DNA of 64,000 bases from Hippophae tibetana (Eukaryota; Streptophyta; Magnoliopsida; Rosales; Elaeagnaceae): contig CM072810.1 of assembly GCA_037013495.1 (NCBI GenBank), forward strand, positions 81,886,449-81,950,448, read 5' to 3'. Below, piece by piece: positions 10,666 through 22,100 of this stretch; the first letter of the stretch is position 1; the number at the start of each line of letters is the position of its first letter. The notes under the pieces were generated by a model that worked only from the letters and a program-made list of their open reading frames with translations, was not told the DNA's origin and searched no databases. The position numbers and the translations under genes are program-made.

Positions 10666-12045
10666 TGTAAGGTTTATGAGTCCTGGCAATATTCATGAAC
10701 AAAACATCTAAATGTAATTTAGTTTCTTGGTGAGTCTTTCAAGAATACTTTCAAGCTAAAGAAAACAATCGAGCTCCAAACAAAAATATATCAATTATAT
10801 CCTTATTCTTATAGGCATTATATTTCATATATACACATAAGAACATTTTACATTTAGGTTACTTGATGATCAAGAAATATCTGGATTGATTGTGGTAAGC
10901 AGATAGATCAAAAATTAATCTACCTTGATTAAAAAATCCTAAATTTTATTATTAATAAGGTAGATTGAAGGAATTTTAGTACTTGGTCGATCGAGTTTTG
11001 GATTGATCGAGAATCGATCACATTTGATCTACCTAGTCTCGGGATTTAATTTTTGGTACCCTAAATCAATCAAGATTTGACTAGATCAATCGATCATTTT
11101 TTAATCGTTGCTTAGCTTAATCGAAAATAGTTTCTATCGGTTGACCTTTTTTTGTTTGATTGATCGAGCTCAACCTACATTGATCAAGCGGTCAGGGTTT
11201 CAACTTTAACCTAATTTTTACCTGAGCCATAATATTTACTACTCTATTTTTATTTCTTTTTAAAGTTCTTTTAAATGATTCTATAGATGGAATAGTAATA
11301 AGAATTTGACCTAGGGATTCAACATATTATATTTAAATAAACCTAAAGCATACAGTTTTTCACCAAAATTGAATAACTTTTACAACTTATGTTTTCTCTA
11401 AATCTATTTTGCAAAAATTATTATGCTATGATTTTTAATTAACTAATCTATCAAACATTTTTTGGTTGTGTTTGATTGATTAACAAGCTTGAAATATTTG
11501 TGTTATTGTGCTTAATCATCTATTTTATAGTTGTGAGTGATTTTGGTTTATCTGTCATTCTGTTAAATCATCTAGCTAGGGTTTATCATTGTTTAATCTG
11601 CTCTAAGACATACATTGTATTTATGTTTTTGTGCTCACCTTTCAGGTACCAATTGAATGGGTTTGATTACTTACGTGACTTAAGTTATCAAATGTTCCTC
11701 TAGATTAGAGCACCTTTTGTGGAGACTGTGAAAGAAAATGGAGTCTGGTAAGTAGGTTACTTTGGGGCATTACCTTGGAGGGTAGTTTAAGTCATAACCT
11801 AGTAATCAAACATATTTTCATAGTGGATGGTTAGATAGTTTGGTGTACTAGGGGATTTCCTTTAAGTTATTGGTATGGCCTAGGTTGTTTCCACCTAAAA
11901 TATCATATGTCAAGTTTTATTTATTTCTTCACTATTATTTACATGTAATTGCATGTTTGGCTGTCTGTGAATTTTAATTTGGCATATTTTATTAATTATC
12001 TATTCACTCCCTCTAGTTAATTAGATTTGTAATATAAATTTTTCA
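10666..12045 (+). repeat. LTR B, shared by the two tandem units
   Basis: 1380 bp from TGTAAGG to TTTTTCA. It has a polypurine tract on its left and a primer site on its right, so it served as 3' LTR of unit 1 and 5' LTR of unit 2. GATCGATCGAG-like motifs cluster at 10860-11190. A degenerate TATA (CTATAGATGG) lies near 11281. Confidence 0.8.
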
Positions 12046-12059
12046 ATTGGTATCAAAGT
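12046..12059 (+). other. Primer binding site, initiator-Met type
   Basis: ATTGGTATCAAAGT directly after LTR B, close to the TGGTATCAGAGC used by Ty1/copia elements. Confidence 0.75.
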
Positions 12060-12096
12060 TGTCACTTGATACACTTATTGCTACCTAGGACCTGTT

Positions 12097-14080
12097 GTGG
12101 ATCATTTGAGAGGGGGTTTGTCTACAACCTGTGCTACGCTCTTTGATGGGTCTAACTACCCATATTGGAAGGCTTATATGAGTGCCTTTCTACATCCTAC
12201 AGATGAGAATGTCTGGAATATTTTTATTTATGGGTGGGAACCACCTACGGTTACCAAAGATAATGTTGTCACTCTTAAACCTATGAACGAACGGACCACT
12301 GAAAATAAAATTGGAAGTAATTGAAAAACAAAATGTATTAATGTTATCTTTAGTACTATGTCCTACTAAGCATGCTTAGGATATTTTAAAGATTGCTCAT
12401 GAGGCACCACCCAAGTTGAAAGAACCAAACTTTTCATACTTGGTACTCAATATGAAAACCTTAGGATGGAAGAAGATGACCCATTTTCTGAATTCTATGT
12501 TAAACAATGTGATGCTACTAACATCTCTTCAAAAGTTTGGAAGATTCTTTGCTTATTACCATATCACTTCTATGAAATGATCACTATTATTTATAAAATC
12601 AAGGATGTAGACACCATCAAAATTGAGGTACTCATTGATTTACTTCAAATCTTTGAGATGAGTTTTTGAACGCCTATAAAGAACAAAGGTGTCACTTTCA
12701 AAACCATCATGATTGATGATTGTGAGAAAGATAATGACGAGGATGAAGAAGAATTGAAACTCTTAGAAAAAAGACTCAATAAACTCTTCCACTAGAATAT
12801 TTCATCGAGTAATTGGAAACCAAACAGTTCAAGGGATCATAATCCCAGAGAACTTAAACCTATGAGTTCAAAAGGAAATTAAACTATAACCACTGAACCT
12901 AATGTTTTGAATGCATTGGGATTGGTCACATTATAGCTGAGCATGCTAAAAAAAAGAAGAGAACTAAAAGGGTTTCAATGCTACCCTCACCGACTCAGAA
13001 AGTAATAGCGACAATCCTAATGACTCCAAAAATTGTGGCACCAATTACTTAGAATTCACTGCAACTGTTGGTGGACACTCTAATAAGTCTAACTTTAAAT
13101 TATGAGTAAAGTGATTCTGAATTCCTACTCAATAAATTTAATGCAAATAATCTTGATGAATTGCTTATAGAATTAATTGATAGTAAGACACAAAAGGATA
13201 AGTTACCTGTAGAAGTATCTAAACTAAATAAAAAACTTAAATCCTTTAAAATAACTTCCTCAATTATAGAAAAAGAGAAAATTAAACTGTGTGAATGTGC
13301 TAATGTTTTGAATTCAAGCCTTGCAAATTTTAAACAAGAAAATAAGAATCTTCTACAGAAGTTGAAAGAATCAAATGAAGTTATGAAGAGACTAACTATT
13401 GGAACTGAATGGATAAATAAATTCATTGACTAAGGAAAACCATATGGAGACAAGAGAAAGCTAGGGTATGTAAATGTGCACTTAACACCATCATCTTCAA
13501 ATACAACTGATTTTATAAAACCATCAAACCCTTCTTCACATGTTACACATTCACTTCCAACATCAAATACCACACTTGTAAGGGATTCAAACTCTACTCC
13601 TACTATTATTAATTGTGCATAAAAACTTGTAGATCCTATAATAGAAAAACTATTAAGTTGTGTCTATTTGTAATCATTGTGATAAGAAAGGTCATATAAA
13701 ACCAAAATTTAGATTTTTAATAAATACTCTTAAATTTAATAATTATTTCCATGATTCTAGGTATAGGACTCATAAATATCATCCACATATGAATATTATG
13801 TCAAATAATTATACTAAAAAGAATGAAGTTATTGGTTCAAAGAGGCAAGTGAATTTCAACACATTTAATTCTAGGACTAATTATCATCATCCTACCATGT
13901 ATGTTGCATCATCATTTAGGAAAAAATGTGAAATCCTAAGGTAAGTCCAATAAAATGACTATGAAAATCAAGGTAGTTAATTTCCAATCCAAAGGTATAG
14001 AGAAACCAAAGTTCAAGAAAGTGTGGGTTAGGAAAGATGATCTTTTTCGGTCTCTTGATCGTCCCCTTTTGTTCACCTAA
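12097..14080 (+). pseudogene. gag of unit 2, gag-only copia-type family
   Basis: N-terminus reads LFDGSNYPYWKAYMSAFL, the DUF4219-type start of copia gag. The first codon is GTG here but ATG in the third copy (63090-63092), so the start has decayed. Next come the UBN2-type block MEEDDPFSEFYVKQCD (12466), an acidic DNDEDEEEL stretch, a serine/asparagine-rich part (12980-13060), a coiled coil (13161-13433), and a C-terminal zinc knuckle CNHCDKKGHIKPKF (13670) whose last cysteine is phenylalanine. Stops and shifts throughout. No protease or integrase follows. Confidence 0.75.
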
Positions 14081-15040
14081 GTAATTTTTTTAGTGCTTAT
14101 TTAACCTTAGGTGAGCATCTTTTTTTTGGATTTGTCTGTTTATTTTTATATTTTTATTGATGTTTCTTTAGTTTAAAAAAAGGAGAGTAGATTTTTGTTA
14201 AACAATGAAATGAACTTTACATACGACTTTTCTTTATGAACTTGATTTATTCTGATAAACTTTTCATTGTATAAATGGATATTTTGACTTATACATTTAC
14301 ATATTCTTCACATATGTTGATCGATGTTGACAAGAACTTACTCACACACTCATTCGACACATATGTATGTCATGCTTGAAGTTTATGATTGATTTTGTGA
14401 GATTGTAGGCCATGAGCTAACCTTGACTGAAAACAATATTTAAGCTTTCTTTCACTTCCTAAAATTTTATTGTAGAAAGATACCTAATTTTGAGAGGACT
14501 ACCTACTGTTATGTGTAAAGCTACCGCAGTAAACAGATAAGGTTACCTCACAACTAGTGTAAAATCCATTATAATAGGTTTCTAGTTTGTGCCTATTTTC
14601 TTAAAAAAAATGATAAAGCAAAAAGTAAAATATAAAAGAAATTGTATATATAAAAAAAGAAATCCAAAAGTGGTTATACAAAAAAATAAATAACCAATCC
14701 CTCATGTGCAAAAAAGGGATAATAAAAAAATATTTTAAGTTCTTTCTTGATAGAAAATTTTATATTGTGAAAAAAGGCTCAATTTCATTTTACCATGATA
14801 TGTGATATTCTTTCCTTTAAACCTTTCATGAATGATAATAAATGAATAAATTGATATATTATTACAATTCAAACATGCATCTTATTTTAGGTGATTGAAG
14901 ATATGTTACCGTATGTGTTAATATGTCTGTGTGTCTTGTCCATATACTTATGCTTTCAATGGATATTCAAAATCTAAACAAAATTAATTTTTCAATTAAG
15001 TGTTCTATTATAGTCATGTTTAAGTAAGTTTACTACCCTC

Positions 15041-15085
<45 letters not shown>

Positions 15086-15600
15086 TTTTTATAAATTTTT
15101 GTGTTATTCTAATTTATTTAGAGAAGTCGTAGAACTTAGTGAGAGTTCATTCTTTTTTGAAAAACATATTGGTTTTAGCTCTTTTATTTTATTTATTTTA
15201 TTTTGTGTTTGTCATTGCTTCATGATTATATTACTTATTCATATGACAAAAGAGGGAGCGAGTTGTTGAGCATTAATTGAAAATATATAAATGAGGAGAG
15301 TTTATTGAGGGAAGAGTTATTAATTGAAAACTTTCTTTGGGAGAGATTACACTTAGGGGAAGAACACATTGAGTGTTCAAACTTATTCACATAAGGGGAG
15401 TAATACTTAATATTTTATCTGTTGTTACTCATCACGTATGTTTCTTAGCTTTTTTATTATTATATACACTGAACTAACAAATAATGAATTTTTTGAGCAA
15501 AATTATGTGCATATTTGCATTTTTAATTTTTTGTGTACATTTGAGCTATCAAGATTCAAGTGAATATGGTTTCATAAGATCATAAGATAGTTTCATTTGA
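14081..15600 (+). other. Non-coding 3' region of unit 2
   Basis: No gene. It aligns with 9471-10600, but keeps a 400 bp segment (about 15083-15450, purine-rich with GGGGA runs) that unit 1 lost between two AT-repeat edges. The expected polypurine tract and 3' LTR are absent; similarity stops near 15590. Confidence 0.55.
15043..15082. repeat. (AT)20 microsatellite
   Basis: Forty bases of uninterrupted AT dinucleotide in the 3' region of unit 2. Unit 1 has a shorter AT and AC run at the same place. Confidence 0.9.
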
Positions 15601-15829
15601 TCTATTCTCATTAACCTTTTCCTTTTTATACATTTTTTTGATAACTGAAACAAATCTCTATTTTCTAATAAAATGCAAAATTGGAGCTAAAAATATGGGA
15701 AATGTGACCTGTCAATAGGGCCACTACTACAAACATGACCACAACATCAAATACATGGTCTATGACTAATTGAATTTGAAATAATCAAAAAAATAAAATA
15801 AATATGTTGAATTAAGAGATGGCATGCAC

Positions 15830-17150
15830 GTAACAGTCCATCCCCTTGAAAATGGGCTTGTCCATAAGGCTGTTAGGGATCAGTGTCGGGTTTGTCCAAT
15901 TCTTCCAGTATAATCTCCACTACTTTTAAGTGATTTTTGAGTTGCTTCTTGATTAGTGAGACATGAACCACATGGTGAACCTTAATTCCTTCAGGTAAGA
16001 GCAGTTGTATGCCATAAGTCGGATATGCTCAATAATTTAGTAGGTTCCATAGTATTTAACAGATAGCTTGTGCCTTCGATCACCTATCAATGAGTGATGT
16101 TGACAAGGTTGTAGTTTAAGGTAAACCTAATTGCCTATTTCAAATTGTCATTCCTTCCTTCCTTTGTCATATGTTGCCTTCATCCTTTCTTTGGTTTTGG
16201 AGAGTTGTTGTTGTAGTTGACGGAGAACTTGATCCCTTAGCTATAGCTCCTGGTCCACTTTGACCTTCCGGGTAGATCTTGGCTCGTAGTATGTTAGGAC
16301 CAATGGTTGGCGTACATATACCACTTCAAATGGTGTGAATCTGGTGGAAGAGTGCTAGCTAGTATTGTAGTAAAACTCTGCCCACGGTAGCAAACATGTC
16401 CATTGTTTTGGGTGTCCTCCTGTAAAACAACATAAATACATCTCTAGAGTACCATTATTTACCTTCGTTTTCTCATCTATTTGTGGATGGTAGGATGAAT
16501 AAAAATGAAACTCGATCCCTTGTAGTTGGAATAGCTCCTTCAAAAATGAATTGGTGAACAAAGGGTCTCTATCGCTCACTATGGACTGTGGTACTCCATA
16601 TAATTTGACGACATTCTTATAGTAAGCTTGGGCAACGTTAGGTACAGTAATCAGTGATGCCATTGCAATGAAGTTTGCCATTTTTGATCTAGTCCATCAC
16701 CACTATAATGGTCGTCTTGCCTCTAGAATTTGGAAGGCCAGTAATGAAATCCATGGAGACCTCAGTCCATACAATAATGGGTGTGGGTAGGGGTTGGAGG
16801 AACCCAAATGGTGCATCTTGTTCTCTTTTATTTCTCTGGCAAAATTCATAAGCTTTTATGGTCTCTAATAACTACCGCTTCATCCCCTGCAAGTAGAATT
16901 GTGATCGTATTCATTAGAGAGTTTTGTGGAGCCTTTCATGGGTGGCAGAATGGAAACCTTGAATTACTTCTATCGTTAGTAGGGAAGAGGGCAGCAAATA
17001 AATTCTGTTTTTGTAGAAGAGTAACCCTTCCTTGCATATCCATGGCCCTAGAAATTCCCCTTCATGATACAACTTATGCAGATTTTGCATCTCCACATGG
17101 CTTTTGTTTTCATCCTGAATGATCTCCATCCATGTTGGAACTAACTCCAA
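15830..17150 (-). pseudogene. Chromovirus (Ty3/gypsy) integrase remnant
   Basis: On the minus strand: integrase N-terminal region (17150-16914, ending in a zinc-finger relic with FHSATHERLHKTL), then the catalytic core (16681-16355) with VPQSIVSDRDPLFTNSFLKE and SSYHPQIDEKTKVNNGTLE. The D of SDRDP is kept; the usual HPQTDGQTEVVN has decayed. Downstream to 15830 a broken tail resembles the integrase C-terminus and chromodomain region (VVYVRQPLVL, TKERMKATYDKGR, KVVEIILEELDKP). RT, gag and LTRs are absent. The complete Tat element begins about 100 bp upstream of its 5' side. Confidence 0.8.
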
Positions 17151-17249
17151 TTTTCACCTCACTTCCAAAATTAAAATTAATCAAAGGACAAAATATAACA
17201 AATGTCCATTAAAGTAAACACAATAAGGACACCTTTGTTATTTGTTGTG

Positions 17250-17254
17250 CTGAG
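17250..17254. repeat. Target-site duplication CTGAG, left copy
   Basis: CTGAG precedes the left LTR and is repeated exactly at 28881-28885. Confidence 0.9.
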
Positions 17255-17711
17255 TGTTTGGTATTAAATATGTAACGGACATATAACCTAATAAGTACAG
17301 GTACCCTGTTAGGGTAAAACGAGGACATAAAATTGGCTCAACAAAAGGCTTGCACCCAACGAACTTGGAAAAGCACACGAATCCAGTCAACAAAAGTACC
17401 TTCTCATCAAACAACAAGGTTTTAGATGTCAAGACTTGATAAAGTTATGATATCCTCGTGATCGAGGTTGTCATCCATGAACGACCTGTATATAAATATC
17501 CTCTCCTTGTTTGTAAATGCTTGTAACGAACAATCTAAATTCTGTAAACTAGTTTGTACTATCCAGGTCACTAATACGCACCTCGCTATGTACATAAAGA
17601 TACATATATATACCCCTTAAATGATGAGAATACATGAGATATTCAGTCAATGCCATTTCTTTCTTCTCACTAAAAATCACTAAAGTCAGACACATAAATT
17701 CTCTCCAAACA
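17255..17711 (+). repeat. 5' LTR of the Tat element
   Basis: Begins TGTTTGGTATT and ends CCAAACA, collinear with 28402-28880. TATA box TATATAAATA at 17489-17498. The right copy is longer mainly through an expanded TA run and a small insertion. Confidence 0.93.
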
Positions 17712-17713
17712 AT

Positions 17714-17731
17714 TGGCGCCGTCTGTAGGAA
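17714..17731 (+). other. Primer binding site of the Tat element
   Basis: TGGCGCCGTCTGTAGGAA two bases after the LTR, the form typical of Tat-lineage elements. I do not assign the tRNA. Confidence 0.8.
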
Positions 17732-17805
17732 CCTAAAATTTTTAATCCAGCATTGGAGAATTGCTTTATTCTAAGAGAATTTACCGGTATTGCTTTTAAT
17801 TCCAG

Positions 17806-19690
17806 ATGGATCATCCACTCATTATCCAACCAAATGACCTCGTTCTAGAGGCTTTAGAGTGTAACCTTAATAATAAAATGCTCCACTCTTCACCCATCAG
17901 GTCACTATCAATCCGTGCCATAAGGCCCACTTTAGCTAGCGAAGAGAAATTGTCAAACTTCCATGATAATCCTACTTATGAAGGAGATGTGATGATACGA
18001 TGACTTCAAAAACAGATTATAGAATTACAATAAGCTTTCATTAAATGTCAAAAGGATAATAAATAATTAAGATCTCGATTAGAACGGAACACCTACTCGG
18101 ACACAACTAGTTCCCTTTTTACACCTCGTGACCCTCAAATGGTGCATCAACCTCTCAGAAGAGAGCATTCAACTCATACTTCAAATCCTCATCAATGTGC
18201 AGTGAGGGAACAACACTCGCACATGATTTCTGATCCTCCCATCATTGGCGGGGCATCTCATCCAAATCCTCCAACTCAAAGACCGATGATTGTGTCCATT
18301 CCACTATGCTATCCGAGTGGAGAGTTAGACCTAAGGTTAAAAGAGATGGAAGAAAAAATGTGGATCAAGGTTAAGGATAGGTTTGCAAGACAAGAAAAGG
18401 CAAAACCTTGGGTTGATATAGAAAACGTTTGTAATCAATTATCTACGTCTTCTTTCTCTCACATCATTGAGTTAACAGTACCTCCTCCCAAATCTAGTGC
18501 TCCTAAATGTCCCGCGTACAAGGGGACTAAAGATCCTATTGTGCACGTTCTTCAATTCAAAATGGCCATGGTTGTAGTCAGCCTATCTGAAGATAAAAGA
18601 GAATCCATGCATTGCAAGTTATTTGTAGCTACTCTTCAAGATTCAACCCAATAATGGTTTATTGTATTACCCCCTAAGAGTATTGCTAGCTTTGGTGCTC
18701 TGGTCAGAATATTCATTACCAATTACGCTTGTAACAAACCTATCAAGAAGGAGTCACATCACCTATTCTCGATTATCCAAGAGGAGGATGAATCGATTGA
18801 AGCTTATATGCCAAGATTTAAAACGAAAAAGATGAAAATTAGTCAATGCCCTGATTCGATAGCCATAGAAGCTTTTCGAAAGAGCATAAAGCGTGATAAT
18901 GGCCTTTTCATAGAATTGAAAAAATCTACACCATGTTCGTTAGATGATAGTTTATGAGGAAACTCAAAAATTTGTTAATATGGAAAGGGAGATTAAATCA
19001 AGCAAACCATCGGTTAATAGACACCAGAGGCGGCCCTCTTTCAGCAAGAATGAAGAAGACAGAAGGCCTATGGATGATAAGCATACCAACTTTTCCTATT
19101 TTAAACCCGTCTTTAGACCAAAGAGTAATCCCAACACTTGGAATCGAGCTTTGTCTCCCTTTCATGGACCCTCATTATGTGTAATATTAGTGGAAGTAGT
19201 ACGTCATATGGAATGCCTCAATAATGTAAATTGGCCACCAGTTATGAAAGCTCCACTCAGGAACCCCAACAAATACTGTGCGTTCTATAGAGACACGAGA
19301 CATTGAACTCAGGACTGCCGCCATTTAAAATGGAAAATTGAGCACCTACTTTCATAAGGATATCTAAGGGATATAGTTGATAAAGCCAAGAATCCACGAG
19401 AAGAAATTCAGAGGGAGAATTCATATCGAAGGGTCAAGACATCGGAAAAATCAATTCTGATCTGAAATGAGCCAAATAGAGGACACCTTATTCCACCAGG
19501 GGATATGCGGATAATCCACACCATACATGGTAGTCCCACCATGGTTGGTAACTCTAATAATTCCAAAAGATATGCAAGAGAGGCTCGAGACACAGGACGT
19601 TTAATATATGGCATGAGACTAGAAGGACCTTTGTATCCTATTACTTTTGAAGATAAAGAATGCCTGCATCCTCATGACGATCCTCTCATA
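17806..19690 (+). pseudogene. gag of the Tat element
   Basis: Several open pieces with stops between. 17806-18003 starts MDHPLIIQPND. 18139-18654 holds a proline-rich N-part, then the start of the gag core (KCPAYKGTKDPIVHVLQFK), continuing after a stop to about 18950 with LFSIIQEEDESIEAYMPRF. A further piece ends with the Tat-type zinc motif near 19276-19320, read as YCAFYRDTRH, a stop, then TQDCRHLK, and the basic stretch after it. It would package element RNA in cytoplasmic particles. The many stops show it is dead. Confidence 0.8.
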
Positions 19691-20119
19691 ATCACAATGT
19701 GAATAGCTCATTGTGAGGTGTGTAGGATATTGGTTGATAATGGCAGTTCATATGTTCTCTTATATTTATCCGCTCTGCTTGATATAAGCATAGATCCCAA
19801 AGAAATCACCTCACAATAAATGCCTCTTGTTGGTTTCAATGGCAGTGTAACAATGTCAGTAGGAACCATTCGCCTACTAGTGTCAGTAGAAGGATCCATA
19901 GTCTTAAGAACCTTTATCATTTTAAATACTCCCACATCTTATAATCCTATTTTGGGACGCCCATGGATACACAAGATGAAAGCAGTACCTTCAACGTATC
20001 ATCAATTGATTAAATATCCTACCACCGATGGGATACGACAAATTGAAAGGGAACAAGATAGGGCACAAAGTTGCTACAACGCTACCATGAAAAATGCATT
20101 ACCCCAAACTTCAAAATAG
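19690..20119 (+). pseudogene. Aspartic protease of the Tat element
   Basis: Active-site motif reads LVDNGSSYVLL with D at 19736-19738 and G two residues on, so the triad is kept. After a stop near 19818 the domain resumes with MPLVGFNG and ends in NPILGRPWIHKMKAVPSTYH and the following IEREQDRAQSCYNA, the usual protease to RT linker in Tat elements. Confidence 0.8.
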
Positions 20120-20129
20120 AAACTAAAGA

Positions 20130-21050
20130 TTGCAAGTCACTTCCATAAACTCAAAAAAGTTCATATAAGTGAGAAAACTACCATAGAGGTTCACGTGAGT
20201 ATGATATAGTCCTTATAGGAGACACTGGGAGCAAACAATATGTTAAGATTAATGGTGCATTATCTTCTTCATTTAAAACTACCCTTGTTGACTTCTTGAA
20301 AAATAACAAAGATTTGTTCGCTTGGAAACCTCAGGACATTCCTAGCATAGATTCAGATATCATCTCACATGAGTTGTGTTTAGATCATACCAAAAAATTG
20401 GTCCAACAAAGAAAGCGGAAATTTGCTAGAGAAAATAATGAAATCATCAAAAAGAAGATTGAGTCCTTAAAAAATGTAGGTTGGGTTTGAGAGGTCCGGT
20501 ATCCGACATGGCTATCAAATTTGGTATTAGTAAACAAAGTAGGAGGCAAGCACAGGATGTGTGTGGATTTCACATATTTGAATAAATTGACACAAAAAGA
20601 TTGTTTCCCTTTACCAAATATAGACTAATTAGTAGATTCCACAGTTGGATTCGAATCAATGAGTTTTATGGATGCTTATTTAGGCTATCATCAAATCCAA
20701 ATGCATCCTAGAGACGAAGAGAAAACAACATTCATCATGGAAGAAGGGACATTCTGTTACACAGAGAGGCCCTTCGGTTTAAAAAATGTCGGTGCTACAT
20801 ATTAGAGAATGATGAATAAGATGTTCCAAAATCAAATAGGCCAAAATATGGAGGTATACGTCGATGATATGTTGGTTAAAACTAAATGTGCAACATACCA
20901 TATTAATGACCTCCAAGAAGTCTTTGATATAATTCAGAATTATAAAATGCGTCTTAATCCAAAAAAGTGTGTTTGGCGTAGCCTCAGGGAATTTTTTGCG
21001 ATACTTAGTCACGTTAAGGGGGATCGAAGCCAATCCAAATAATTTTTTTG
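20130..21050 (+). pseudogene. Reverse transcriptase of the Tat element
   Basis: Starts with the linker KDLFAWKPQDIPSIDSDIISHELC (20300-20370). Across a stop near 20488 come RMCVDFTYLNKLTQKDCFPLP (20550-20610), SFMDAYLGYHQI (20660-20700), PFGLKNVGATY (20770-20803), a stop, and the catalytic YVDDMLVKT with YVDD at 20857-20868. VWRSLREFF near 20970 marks the thumb and connection. Key catalytic aspartates are intact, but at least four in-frame stops interrupt the domain. Confidence 0.85.
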
Positions 21051-21670
21051 CTTTAGTCAACATGAAATCCCCAAGGTGTCTTCAAGAAGTCCAACAATTG
21101 AATGAGCGTATTGCAGCATTAAGTCGTTTCATTTCTATATGCACCAAAAAGTGCCTACCGTTCTTTCGATTGCTTAAAAAGAACATGGATTACTTATGGG
21201 ATATCTAGTGTGAACAAGCTTTCCAATCCATTAAAGATTACTTGGGAAGAGCACCTCTTTTAGTTAGTCCAATGGCGGGTGAAGATTTATACATGTACAT
21301 GTCCTCTACGGACAAAGGTTCTAGTGCGGTATTAGTAGTCGACCGATAGGGAACTCAATACCCTGTGTATTATGTGAGTCATTCATTAACAGGAGCTCAA
21401 CGAAGATATCCTTCTATAGATAAAGTGGCATTTACTATAAGAATGACGACACGCAAACTCAAACATTATTTTGGTTCACACAGGGTAGTGGTCCTTACTC
21501 CTTATCCCTTGAAAAACATTTTGGGCAAACCTGATTTGTCTAGCCGTCTTTCTCAAATAGCTATTGAGCTCAGCAAATTTGAAATACATTATAAACCTTT
21601 GGCTGCAATCAAAGGACAAGCCCTAGTATATTTTATTGCAGAATGGACGAACGAGAATACCTAAGAATGT
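21051..21670 (+). pseudogene. RNase H of the Tat element
   Basis: RT-linked RNase H. It begins with the connector RIAALSRFISICTKKCLPFFRLLKK (21103-21180). The domain core includes YYVSHSLTGAQRRYPSIDKVAFTI (21370-21440), LKHYFGSHRVVVLTPYPL and the closing FEIHYKPLAAIKGQALVYFIAEW (21580-21650). Stops at 21207-21209 and near 21348 interrupt it. Confidence 0.8.
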
Positions 21671-21724
21671 AATTCCATACATTAGATAGGGCAAACTCTC
21701 ACAGTAGAAACATCATCTTCTGAA

Positions 21725-22100
21725 ATGGGATTATGGAAGGTATACGTGGATGGTGCAAGAAACTCACGTGGAGCAGGAGTTGGAATAGTAATCTTCACCT
21801 CAATGGGAGCCTTGATAGAGCAATGCCTTCAGATCATCTTCCAAGCAACTAATAATATTGTGGAGTATGAAGCCTTACTTTTGGCGTTACAGCAATTGAT
21901 AACCCTTGGAGCTAAAAAGGTGTTAATTCATAGCGATTCACGATTGGTAGTAAACCAAGTCAATGACAATTTTGAGGCCAATGAGGAGAGAATGAAACTC
22001 TATGCACTAGAGGTAAAAAAAGTGAAGGCTACGTTTGAAACCTTTCAGATCAAAACAGATACCACGAGGAGAAAACACCCACGCTGACTCCTTAGCTATG
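21725..22100 (+). pseudogene. Second RNase H (Tat-specific) of the Tat element
   Basis: A separate RNase H domain between the RT-linked one and integrase, diagnostic of Tat elements. It reads WKVYVDGARNSRGAGVGIVI (first acidic residue D), NNIVEYEALLLAL (E) and VLIHSDSRLVVNQV (D), so the visible catalytic acids are kept. It is open for 120 residues, then a frameshift near 22060-22085 moves reading to the integrase frame, where HADSLAMLA (the usual ADxLA end of the domain) is found. Confidence 0.88.

Larger units (their letters stand above)
6899..15600 (+). mobile_element. Tandem LTR-gag-LTR-gag array of a pol-less Ty1/copia-type family
   Basis: Two units share a central LTR: LTR A (6899-7777), gag 1, 3' region, polypurine tract, LTR B (10666-12045), gag 2 and 3' region, with no third LTR. 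Both units pass from gag straight into the same non-coding 3' sequence, with no protease, integrase, RT or RNase H. The shared lack of pol suggests a family that was already non-autonomous when copied (a TR-GAG-like element). A third copy, reduced to LTR and gag start, is at 61687-63111. Confidence 0.75.

Noticed and set aside
16781..17122. Plus-strand frame of 113 residues
   Set aside because: It overlaps the chromovirus integrase N-terminus, which has recognisable motifs on the minus strand.
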